From NCBI GenBank assembly GCA_963853835.1, contig OY970820.1, positions 83,200,909 through 83,264,908 on the forward strand: 64,000 bases of DNA, in the 5' to 3' direction. The first letter of the stretch is position 1, and every line of letters starts with the position of its first letter. The stretch is from Calendula officinalis. Its lineage: Eukaryota; Streptophyta; Magnoliopsida; Asterales; Asteraceae. The notes beneath the pieces were generated by a model, which was given only the letters and a program-made list of their open reading frames with translations, ran no database searches and was not told the DNA's origin. Of the stretch, positions 22,700-31,502 are shown piece by piece. A program made the translations under genes and the position numbers.

Positions 22700-24391
22700 A
22701 TGGCGGATACACAGCCATCGCTGATCACTTCTTCATCGCCATTAATAACCACTACCGTGATTACCACTATACCCGAGGCGGTGATAACCTCGCCCAGTCG
22801 TATCATGGAACCATACGTCGATTCTGAGTGGACGGTGTCGGATGTCAGGACACAAGGGTATCCCTCTTTAACAAGTCCACTTTTCTCCACAAGGCTTGTT
22901 GGATCAAGTTCGTTTACCTCACCACAGCCAGTGACGCCCATCCCTTCATTTCAGCCTCTTTTGTCCCACGGGACAAGCTCTCAGGAGGATGGCACGGATC
23001 CGGTCAGACAGCCTGTTTCCACCTTTCCACAAGCCGCTACGCCAGGAGTTCGGGAGGATCCAATTGTGGAGTTACTCCGAAGGTTGGCTCAGAGTGCCCA
23101 ACCACCACCACCTCCTCCACCACCTACTTCATCGGACTTGTTGTCTCAGTTGGTAGCGGCGTTGCGCCCAGCACCGCAGCCACCGGTTGTTCAACCAGTC
23201 GATCTGTTGTCACAATTACTGGAGCAGTTACGACAACCACCCATTCACATCACCCCACCACCACCTCCACCACAGGATACATCTAATGATATGTTGCGAG
23301 TGTTACAAGCACTCGTGGCAGCAGCTGCACCACCCCGAGCGGCCACTATGCCTTTGTCGGTGGTTAGTTCGAAGTTTTGTGACTGGGTGGCCAGATTCCC
23401 TCTCCCAGATAAACAAAAAGTTCCAACCATAGTTGGTACTTACGACGGTACACGAGATCCTGATGACCACCTTGCTCTTTTTGAACAGGCCATTATGACA
23501 GAGAAATGGCTAGACCCAGTCGCTTGTCACATGTTCCCTGGCACGTTACAGGGTTTCGCTCGTGATTGGTTTGCTGACTTACCGGAGAGGAGTATTCAAG
23601 ACTTTGCAGATCTAAAGGCCAAATTTGTGACTCACTTTATCCAGCAAAAGAAGCAGCAGAGAACTCATATAGAAGCACATTTGCTGCGACAAAGGGAAGG
23701 CGAGGGGTTACGCGACTTCATTCAGCGTTACACGCAGGAGTGCCAGAAAATTGTCGCCTTACCCGAAAGTCAGCAAATTTCGGGTTTTACCCTCTCCTTG
23801 CTTCCAGGACAACTGCAAGAAAAGTTAATCAAGAGAACTCCAATTACTTTCAAAGAAGCCACGGACAGGGCATATGACTATCTAAGGTCAAAAGAAACTG
23901 TCTCACTGACAAGAGAGGTAGGCGGCAAGTCATGGACTGACACGTCAGATCGCAGGCATGATGCTCTCACTGGTGATCATCAACGAGATGAAAGGAGCAA
24001 CCGGAGGTTTGGCCCATACGATAAATATCCGTCTGAGCGTGCTCTTAGCAAAACACCAAAAGAAATCTTGATAACAGAGCAGGTGTGCGCTACCTTCACA
24101 CCTCCACCCCAGATGGAGCATAGGTCGGGTACGAAAAACATGAATAAATACTGTGATTTCCATGAAGATCATGGACACGACACGAATGCCTGTAGAGAGC
24201 TAAAAAGGGAAATCAGGCGGGCTTTGGAAGAAGGCAAACTAGAACACCTTGTCCCTGGCGCTAAGCAGCAAGCAAATAAACTTCCATTTAAGAAGAGTTA
24301 TGCCTGGCAAAAGAAGGGGGAAGACACAGAACATCCCGGACCACCTGATGGTCATATCCTCATGATACATGAGGGAGCCAATATTAACTGA
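22700..24391 (+). CDS. Gag polyprotein of the Tat-like element
   Basis: Gag is the structural protein that packages retrotransposon RNA. I start it at the first ATG after the leader (MADTQPSLITSS), which gives 563 residues. A Ser/Thr/Pro/Gln-rich N-terminal third includes runs of proline. It is followed by the retrotransposon Gag core (about residues 215-415), with motifs such as TYDGTRDPDDHLALFEQA, GFARDWFADLPERS and FTLSLLPGQLQEKLIK. A single Cys/His motif, CDFHEDHGHDTNAC, lies near residue 490 and fits the Tat-lineage Gag nucleocapsid region. The frame is intact, so it could still be translated. No pol frame follows. Confidence 0.88.
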   Translation: MADTQPSLITSSSPLITTTVITTIPEAVITSPSRIMEPYVDSEWTVSDVRTQGYPSLTSPLFSTRLVGSSSFTSPQPVTPIPSFQPLLSHGTSSQEDGTDPVRQPVSTFPQAATPGVREDPIVELLRRLAQSAQPPPPPPPPTSSDLLSQLVAALRPAPQPPVVQPVDLLSQLLEQLRQPPIHITPPPPPPQDTSNDMLRVLQALVAAAAPPRAATMPLSVVSSKFCDWVARFPLPDKQKVPTIVGTYDGTRDPDDHLALFEQAIMTEKWLDPVACHMFPGTLQGFARDWFADLPERSIQDFADLKAKFVTHFIQQKKQQRTHIEAHLLRQREGEGLRDFIQRYTQECQKIVALPESQQISGFTLSLLPGQLQEKLIKRTPITFKEATDRAYDYLRSKETVSLTREVGGKSWTDTSDRRHDALTGDHQRDERSNRRFGPYDKYPSERALSKTPKEILITEQVCATFTPPPQMEHRSGTKNMNKYCDFHEDHGHDTNACRELKREIRRALEEGKLEHLVPGAKQQANKLPFKKSYAWQKKGEDTEHPGPPDGHILMIHEGANIN

Positions 24392-25160
24392 CCTATCAAG
24401 GTGCGATACTCTTTACTGTCATTTCTTCCTTTATGTTTTCAATACATGTTTCCAAGCACATGGAATGTCATGGTCATGCATGAAACTGGCGATAATAACA
24501 TTTGGTCTGATCTTGTATCCCAATATTATCTCACAATATCATTTTTCTATGGTTTTTGCATAAACAAATAAATATTGAAGTAAGGATTCAATACAAAAAG
24601 CATAAGGCCACAATAGACATCTCAGTCTAAAGCCAAACATGCACTTTCATTACGTACAATGTTACAACTTGAGCATGCATGTGCATGTACACAACTAAGA
24701 ACATAGTTCAATACAACATGTATGAAGCCAAAAAAGACAACCTTGTCTGGCCAAATAACATACAATCATACTCGTCTTTTAATCTACTTGATAAAAGATA
24801 AGCACTTCTCACTGGGAAGCGACAATCCTCGCGAGTAAACAAAGTAACGGTTAACCAACAAAAGTGCCATTGGTACAGTGTCACAGGCACAATATAAAGC
24901 ATACATCAGAGATACCCAAATCTACCCAGGTCATTGGCATACACCGTCATGCACACCCAAGACGGTGTCATGGACACAACATCCATAATAAAAAGATAAA
25001 AAAATGTGTTATTGGCTTGATCATCCAATAAAACATTATTTTTCAAAGCAAAGCAATGGACAAGCAAGTACGTGTAACGTAGCGAGCAACTTAGTTAAAC
25101 CTGCATCAAGACATACACTTACAATTAACAAGGAGTTAATTATTTAAGCGTGCAAAAAAG
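24392..25160 (+). other. non-coding internal region of the retrotransposon
   Basis: This is where pol would begin in an autonomous relative, but no long frame or polymerase motif is present. Repeated phrases such as ATAAGGCCACAATAGACA and CAATACAACATGTATGAAGCC suggest old internal duplications. Confidence 0.6.
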
Positions 25161-25969
25161 TTGGCTAAAACTCTCGGCCTAACACCGCCGGTCACCACCT
25201 ACCGCCGGTCCATGGCTACGCAATGGCTACCACCGGTCGGGACTTTTAAACCGCCGGTTCGGACGAAACCCAATGCCGGCGGACGAAACTCAAAACCACC
25301 GGTCGGGACCTTTAAACCGCCGTCGATCAACACCAACCCTAACCCTACGACCGCCGGTCTCTGCTTGCCCCCTACGACCGCCGGTCTCGACTGCTTGAAG
25401 ACCGCCGGTCTCGACTGCTTGACGACCGCCGGTCTCGACTGCTTGACGAACCGCCGGTCTGTGCCGGTCTGCGTGAACTAGGAAAGCCTGCATGAATGTG
25501 ACCGCCGGTTCTGCATGAATGGTGACCGCCGGTCTGCATGAATGGTAATCGCCGGTCTCGCTTGATCGCCGGTCTGTACCGCCTGCCCTTCGATCACCTT
25601 GCGCAACTTGTACCGCCGGTCCAACTAAACCGGCAGCCGGTCAAACCCTAAATTGACCGCCGGTTCCCAACGAATCCTAAGATCGAAATCAAATGACCGC
25701 CGGTCTTAGGCTTCTGACAGCCGGTTAACGATCGTCTGCGGACCGCAACAAACCTCACATAAAGTGTTGAAGCTCTCCCTGTTTTGCGATAATAAAGAAG
25801 CTCTGTAGATCATCGAATTAAACCTAGCCTTGCGGACCGGTGTGCGGATTGCACGAACCGCCGGTCGTTACCTCCGCCGGTCAAGGACAGCCGGTCATAG
25901 TTACGAGTCGAACACAAAACCGGTCAAGGACAGCCGGTCATGGTCAAGGACAGCCGGTCAAGAGCAGCC

Positions 25970-25970
<1 letters not shown>
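25161..25970. repeat. field of ACCGCCGGTC repeats
   Basis: More than twenty copies of ACCGCCGGTC or close variants (CAGCCGGTC, ATCGCCGGTC, CACCGGTC) are scattered at irregular spacing of about 10-60 bases. Locally they are tandem, as in CTTGACGACCGCCGGTCTCG at about 25390-25450. The core is nearly palindromic (GACCGCCGGTC) and GC-rich against AT-rich surroundings. An A35 run follows at 25971-26005. The purpose is unknown. Confidence 0.85.
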
Positions 25971-26006
<36 letters not shown>

Positions 26007-26087
26007 CGAAAAACCGGAAGAAAACTTACATGTATTGATAGTTACGACTCGCAAACAGTTGTTTTGGCAAATCCTAACTCGGGGGCA

Positions 26088-26651
26088 TGATGAGGTTAGT
26101 AGGGATTACCCTGTATATATAGATAACTCCCCAAAACCCTAAATGATGATCTTCACTACTAATGATGGCTCACGTCACAATTCCGCTACTAATGGTCATG
26201 ACTGTCGACTGCCTGTCGGCCTGTCAACGACCGCCTGTCAACGACCGCCTGTCAAGTCACGACGCCTGTCAAGATCGTCCCTGTCATTAGAGTCGTGGAC
26301 GTCCCGTCATAATGGCGCTTCATGACTGCAGTCATAAAAGTAAGGCGTTACAACGTTCTCATAATGGCGTTTCATGACTGCTTTATTGCAGTCATAATGG
26401 ACCAACGTCCATATACCTGAGACTACCATATAAATACATGGCCTAACTCATTGTCACAGGAGACACAAACACACTGAGAGAGATCAAGAAAGCCTAAAGC
26501 ACAGAGATAACATACTCTCACTTTCACCTTCACACTCAACCTCGATCACCCTAGGTTCGCCAAGAGCTTGTTGGGTTTGCACTGTGATCATCACAGGAGA
26601 TCCAAGGTTGACGTCGCCTGTTCTTTGTGTTTGACAATCGTTGCTCGAACA
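26088..26651 (+). repeat. 3' LTR
   Basis: It is a near-identical copy of 22053-22614, preceded by the purine tract CTCGGGGGCA. It ends TCGAACA and is followed by the TATAT duplication. Confidence 0.93.
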
Positions 26652-26889
26652 TATATAATCTACAACATTTATTATTTAAGAGTTGTTTTCTAAGAAGTCC
26701 AAAGGATTTGTCTAGTCCCAAGGGACAAATCCTAGCCATTGGATCAAGATGGTCAAGATCAAATCCCCCCACCTACAGCCACCGCTGGCCGCCGCCGCTC
26801 GCCGCCGTCCGCCGCCGGTGACCGGCGGTGGTGGTGGTGGCTGACAGTGAAGGTGCTGGTGGTAATGGGGCTGGTGGTGGTATTGATGT

Positions 26890-27620
26890 ATCGAAGCACA
26901 TGTGCTTCACTAAAACACAACATATTACTTCGAAGCACATGTGCTTCACTAAAACACAACATATTACTTCGAAGCACATGTGCTTCAGGTCACGAAACAC
27001 ATGTGCTTCACTACACAGAAAAAAAATCAAAACAAGTGACGAACATATCATTATGAAGCACATGTGCTTCATAAAGCCAAGCACATGTGTTTTTGATCCT
27101 GAACATATGTAACTTACAAGCAAGTCATTTGTGTTTGAATCACGAAGCACATGTGTTTCAGGTCACGAAACACATGTGCTTCACTACACAAGAAAAAAAA
27201 TCAAAACAAGTGACGAACATATCATTATGAAGCACATGTGTTTCATAAAGCCAATCACATATGTTTTTGTTCCTGAACACATGTAACTTAGAAGGAAGTC
27301 ATTTGTGTTTGAATCACGAAGCACATGTGCTTGACGTTATGAAACACATGTGCTTCACTACACAAGAAAAAAAAATCAAAACAAGTGACGAACATATCAT
27401 TATGAAGTACATGTGCTTCATAAAGCCAAGCACGTGTGTTTTTGTTCCTGAACTTACAAACAAGTCATTTGTGTTTGAATCACGAAGCACATGTGCTTGA
27501 CGTTATGAAGCACACGTGCTTCACTAACAAGAAAAATAATCAAAACAAGTGACGAACATATCATTATGAAGCACATGTGCTTCATAAAGCCAAGCACATG
27601 TGTTTTTGTTCCTGAACACA
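26890..27620. repeat. palindrome array, first repeat type
   Basis: It opens with about 40-bp units (TCGAAGCACATGTGCTTCAC plus a spacer) at 26890-26990. It then passes into about four copies of a 170-180-bp unit starting near 27015, 27187, 27365 and 27530. Each copy carries the phrases ATCAAAACAAGTGACGAACA, ATTATGAAGCACATGTGCTT, a GTGTTTTTG(A/T)TCCTGAACA stretch and GTCATTTGTGT. Each unit contains several CACATGTG palindromes. Confidence 0.85.
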
Positions 27621-27629
27621 TTTAACTTA

Positions 27630-28260
27630 CAAGCAAGTCATTTGTGTATGAATCACGAAGCACATGTGCTTGACGTTATGAAGCACATGTGCTTCATTAC
27701 TTGAAACACATGTGCTTGGCTGTACATATACACTCCTTTATTTTGAAAACACATGTGTTTCAAGCACATGTGCTTCCAGTCACGACCACCACCACCGGTC
27801 ACCACCGTCGGCGGCCACCTCTTTTTATTTGTGTATGAATCACGAAGCACATGTGCTTGACGTTATGAAGCACATGTGCTTCATTACTTGAAACATATGT
27901 GTTTGACTGTACATATACACTCCTTTATTTTCAAAACACATGTGTTTCAAGCACATGTGCTTCCGGGCACGACCACCACCACCGGCGGCCACCTCCTTTA
28001 TTTGTGTATGAATCACGAAGCACATGTGCTTGACGTTATGAAGCACATGTGCTTCCTTACTTGAAACACATGTGCTTGGCTGTACATATACACTCCTTTA
28101 TTTTCAAAACACATGTGTTTCAAGCACATGTGCTTCCAGTCACGACCACCACCCCCGGTCACCACCGCCGCCGGCCACCTCCGGCCGCCGTGCGCCGCCG
28201 TGCGCCGCCGCCGACCGCCGCCCATCGCCGTCGGCCGCCGCCGGCGGCCTCCGGAGAAGC
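27630..28260. repeat. palindrome array, second repeat type
   Basis: Three copies of a unit of about 180 bp start near 27646, 27833 and 28010. Each has the order GAATCACGAAGCACATGTGC, GACGTTATGAAGCACATG, CTGTACATATACACTCC, AAACACATGTGTTTCAAGC, then a CACGACCACCACC GC-rich stretch. The third copy runs into a long CCGCCG block. Confidence 0.85.
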
Positions 28261-28375
28261 ACATGTGCTTGTAGTGGTGGTTGTGGTTTTGAATTTTGAT
28301 CTTGACTATTGATTTTTCTTGATCCGATGGCTAATAAATGTCCCTTGGGACTAGATAAAATTAATGGACTACCTT

Positions 28376-28639
28376 GAACATTTCACTATAATTTAAATCT
28401 AACCGAAATAAACGATTAAATTTAAGACTTAGTGGTTGTGTGTCTATCCAAGTATCTATCGAGAATTTAATATTATCTCGACTTACTAGATTGTACTGAA
28501 TGGAGTTATATCAATCATATTATTTTCATGTAAATAATTTACCGATCCAATATTCGAGACCGCGTACCATTTTTATTCCCAAGATTTCAAAGATTTGTAA
28601 CACCTCCATCTTCTCCATATGTAGCTTTTATCACCTTAC
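28376..28639. other. AT-rich spacer
   Basis: I see nothing definite in this stretch. Confidence 0.5.
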
Positions 28640-29050
28640 ACCATCATGCATATTTTTTTTGTGTAGAACATCCACCTCAATTTTATAAGAAAAGCTAGGT
28701 TTAACGACTCCAAACTAACAATATCTAAACCACATCTATCCATACAAGCTAAAATATTCTTCCATGCCACCCATGATATTTTTTTCTCAGTTTCTTGACT
28801 ACCCTAAAGAAATTTGGATCGCATATTTTTCATCTTCTTTATAACAAAATCTGGAGCTCTTAGTAGTACATCCAATAAAATTATAAATCCCAAACTTTCT
28901 AGAATTGACTTAATTAGAATCAACCGGCCCCCAACGGATAACATTTTTGCTATCCATTTAGAAAAGCCTTTTACGGACTCTTTGGATAATTTGATCCCAA
29001 CTAGCATTAATTCTTGACCCAAATTAAATCCCAAGTAGCTAAAAAGATAT
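28640..29050 (-). pseudogene. LINE reverse transcriptase fragment
   Basis: Reading leftwards from about 29050, the conceptual protein shows LGFNLGQELMLVGIKLS, then FSKWIAKMLSVGGRLILIKS and, after a stop, WVAWKNILACMDRCGLDIVS. These match the thumb and following region of plant LINE polymerases (the GGRLTLIKSVL and GGLGI-type motifs). The fragment lacks the catalytic palm and has stops, so it is a dead remnant. It is not contiguous with the LINE at 916-3700. Confidence 0.75.
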
Positions 29051-29310
29051 GTCCGATCTCACTATGATTATACTTATTAATCATTTAACCTTAAAAAGTT
29101 TAAATTAATATCACCACTTATCACCATCACCACCACCAACACTCAATATCACTATCATTACCACTGCCAGCCATCATCATTATTGTCACCATCACCCACC
29201 AATTGGTTGTAACAATATGTAATTACATGGTACTCGTCGCCCTTATGACGCAAATACCCTTCTAATTAATAAATAATGTTCCAAATAGTACGATTGTAAC
29301 CCTAATCAAA
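29051..29310. other. spacer with possible Helitron remnant
   Basis: CAC/CAT-rich sequence ends in GGTACTCGTCGCCCTTATGA, then CGCAAATACCC and TTCTAA|TT near 29265. A similar ending (GGTACTTGCCGCCGC...CTACTAA|TT) occurs near 32928. CTAA followed by T is an allowed Helitron 3' end, but no hairpin is convincing. Confidence 0.3.
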
Positions 29311-29476
29311 TACTCCCTCCATCCCACACAAAATTCTCATTTCCCCTATAAATTGTGTCCCACAAAAAAATTCTCATTTCTCAAATATGAGAGTCCACTT
29401 AATAAAATACTATTATTTTCATGTACTTTACCATTACCTTTATCCTAAAAACACTTTCTCTTTCCAAATAACCTTA

Positions 29477-30235
29477 GGCTATCCGGTATGGGTCACCACA
29501 CGTTAGCGTGGTGGTGAGGTGGCAAGCCCGCAACGGCATTAACCATCGGGGAACACCGCCCCCTTAACGATTTGGGGTGCGGTGGTGAAGTTTCGGGGGC
29601 ACGTCAACGCTTCTTAACGGGGTGGAGGCTTTGATTTTTTGACCGTTGGGGAGGAAATCGAGGGGGTAATGGTCATATGACCGTTTGAATATTAAAAAAA
29701 AATTAATTTCTTTTTCCTCCTATATATACATACAATATACATCATTTTTTACCCAACCACAACCACACAATCTCTACAATCTTATTATTCTCACAACCAA
29801 AGCTTTACACAAATGGCTTCCAACCAAAGCTCACCCGAATCGTCCCCTAGAATCCCCAACACCAACGACCAAAGTAACCATGGATTTGCCCAGTTCGACC
29901 AATATTTTAATTTGCTCAACACAAGAACTCCCATTCCACCAAAACCTCAATTCCAACACCCATAATTCCAAAACCAACAATTCCAACACCCACAATTTCA
30001 AAACCCACAATTCCCACCAACTCAATTTCAACAAAGTCAATTTCAAAGTGCACAATTCCAAAGTACACAATTCCAACAAACAGAGGCTGGCGGTAGCAAA
30101 GCAAAAAAAGAAAGGAAAGGGGAAAGCCAAGGAGAAAGTAGTTGTTGATTCTGACGGTCCAATGACTTGGACCACTGAACCACACCACACCACACCACAA
30201 TTTTCAAGTGGTGGTGAGGCTCATACCTGATAACC
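29477..30235 (+). mobile_element. PIF/Harbinger deletion derivative
   Basis: The ends are inverted: GGCTATCCGGTATGGGTCAC on the left and, in reverse, GGTTATCAGGTATGAGCC on the right. TTA at 29474-29476 and 30236-30238 is the 3-bp duplication of this superfamily. Joining the flanks restores the Stowaway sequence. It keeps part of an ORF1-like coding region but no transposase. Confidence 0.85.
29813..30180 (+). pseudogene. truncated ORF1-like protein of PIF/Harbinger
   Basis: A frame starting MASNQSSPESSPRIPN encodes a Gln/Phe/Pro-rich stretch with repeated QFQ units at about 29945-30080. It carries an in-frame TAA after FQHP. In a neighbouring frame the sequence ends in KKGKGKAKEKVVVDSDGPMT and WTT. 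That resembles the lead-in to the Myb/SANT-like domain of plant Harbinger ORF1 proteins, often annotated as glutathione S-transferase T3-like. The Myb domain itself is missing. It is a broken accessory gene. Confidence 0.6.
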
Positions 30236-30337
30236 TTATATTTTAATCAAAAATATAATAAAAGATCCCACCACTAACTATCACTTAAATACATATGCCC
30301 AAGAAAAATGAGAACTTTTTGCGGGACGGAAGGAGTA

Positions 30338-31092
30338 TCTAAGATACAGGTCATAGTCAAAAGCATGGGAATAACCTAAATTTGCCCTAAATCCACTTTT
30401 CTTTTTCTTTTTTTTTTTAACTAAAATATTCAACTTTGAATAAAATAAGGAAAAACATGAAATTTTGAAATCAAGGAAGAGTGCGTTCATTTCCGCGATT
30501 TTATCGAAAATTTGGGCACGGGATCTTTCATGTCTATTGTCTTTTACCTAAACAAACATTTCAACTGAATATTGAAAAAAATCCAAAATTTGTTTGAAAT
30601 CATTTTAAAAGTAGATTCTAAAATTTGCAACCTGAACAAGTATAATCATGACAAGGTTGTTTCTCAGTAAATAAAAATGTGAATGATTATATTATATTAA
30701 AATGTCCGCAATATTTTTGAAAGAAGGGTGATAACAAAATTTTCAATTTATCTAACAAGTAGAAACCATATAATTGAAATTTGTTTGTTTTATATTTTGA
30801 AAGAAACAGTGTAACTATGAAGCCAAAAGACATTTTCCAGTAAACAAAATATGAAAAAGTGTGTAAAAAGGTAATTGCATTTGCATTTATTTAATAAAAA
30901 GCAGAAACCATTGATAGTAAATGGACCTTTCTACGTTGTCTTCACCCGCATATGGGTATGACCCATTGTTCACCGGTGGGGCCGGGTTGGGTTTAGTGTG
31001 AGACCAACGGTTTTCGTCCACCCAAATTCAAAATTTCTTTTTACAACGGTAATATCTTTATGTATTTATTTAGGGTTTTGTTAATGACAGCT
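30338..31092. other. AT-rich intergenic DNA
   Basis: No gene or named repeat is evident. Confidence 0.5.
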
Positions 31093-31100
31093 CTTAGGGC

Positions 31101-31494
31101 TAGGGATGCACACAAATCGGTTTTTGACAAAACCGGTTTCGGGTTTGACCCAAACCGGTTTTGGTCAAAGCCGGTCAAAACCGGTTTTCGATTAACCGGT
31201 TTCTTTGGGGACTCGAAAACTCTAACCGGTGTAAGGGGTATTGTAACCGGTTCGGTTTCGGTTACAAACCGGTTAACCGGTCAAAACCGGTGTGTTGACC
31301 AAATTTGCGGTCGGTTTCGAGTCAAAACCGGTTCGGTTAACCGTTACTAACCGGTTCGAACCATAAAAACCCCAACCGGTTACTAACCGATCGGTTACTC
31401 AATAACCGAACCGGTTATGGTCAAAACCGGTTTTGACCGGTTTCGGTTGCGGTTCGGGTACCGGTTTCGGTTTCGGTTATTTTGTGCACGGCTA
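31101..31494. mobile_element. hAT MITE built from AACCGGTT-like repeats
   Basis: CTTAGGGC at 31093-31100 and 31495-31502 is a perfect 8-bp target duplication. The ends are TAGGGATGCACACAAATCGG on the left and, in reverse, TAGCCGTGCACAAAATAACC on the right, a hAT-type terminus. The interior is a dense set of AAACCGGTTT, TTAACCGGTT and related words. The insertion sits within a small palindromic host sequence (TTAATGACAGC...GCTGTCATTAA). Confidence 0.88.
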
Positions 31495-31502
31495 CTTAGG
31501 GC

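Larger units (their letters stand above)
22053..26651 (+). mobile_element. non-autonomous Tat-like Ty3/Gypsy retrotransposon (Gag only)
   Basis: The element is complete: LTR 22053-22614, primer site at 22616, gag, a non-coding internal region, a purine tract ending at 26087, LTR 26088-26651, and a perfect TATAT target duplication (22048-22052 and 26652-26656). By eye the two LTRs differ at roughly ten positions, so the insertion is fairly young. No protease, reverse transcriptase, RNase H or integrase is present between 24392 and 26087. It would therefore depend on another element for mobility, as in TR-GAG or LARD-type elements. Confidence 0.93.
26692..28375. mobile_element. TIR element loaded with AAGCACATGTGCTT palindromes
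   Basis: The inverted arms are about 80 bases long. The left reads AAGAAGTCC, then CTAGTCCCAAGGGACAAAT, AGCCATTGGATCAAGA and GGTCAAGATCAAA. The right, in reverse, reads AAGGTAGTCC, then CTAGTCCCAAGGGACA, AGCCATCGGATCAAGA and GTCAAGATCAAA. Inside the arms are GC-rich CCGCCG blocks at both ends. The core of over 1.2 kb consists almost entirely of repeats built around the palindrome AAGCACATGTGCTT and its variant AAACACATGTGTTT. Open frames here are translations of the repeat and are not genes. No transposase is present and I found no clear target duplication. Confidence 0.8.
29313..30335. mobile_element. Stowaway-like MITE split by a Harbinger insertion
   Basis: CTCCCTCCATCCCACACAAA on the left and TTTGCGGGACGGAAGGAG on the right are inverted ends flanked by TA (29311-29312 and 30336-30337). 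Without the internal insertion it is close to the intact element at 49175-49438, sharing CTTATATTTTAATCAAAA and CCACCACTAACTATC. The host element is therefore older than the insertion inside it. Confidence 0.85.

Noticed and set aside
25830..26142. Frame with a long lysine run
   Set aside because: The lysines come from the A35 tract in the non-coding interior of the retrotransposon.
26890..28260. CRISPR-like direct repeats
   Set aside because: The repeats are palindromic with non-unique, themselves repeated spacers, in a eukaryotic nuclear genome. There is no cas context.
26759..28312. Many overlapping open frames on both strands with KHMCF and STCAS-type repeats
   Set aside because: They are six-frame translations of the CACATGTG repeat array. 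The array is palindromic, so both strands stay open. There is no codon structure, start context or domain.
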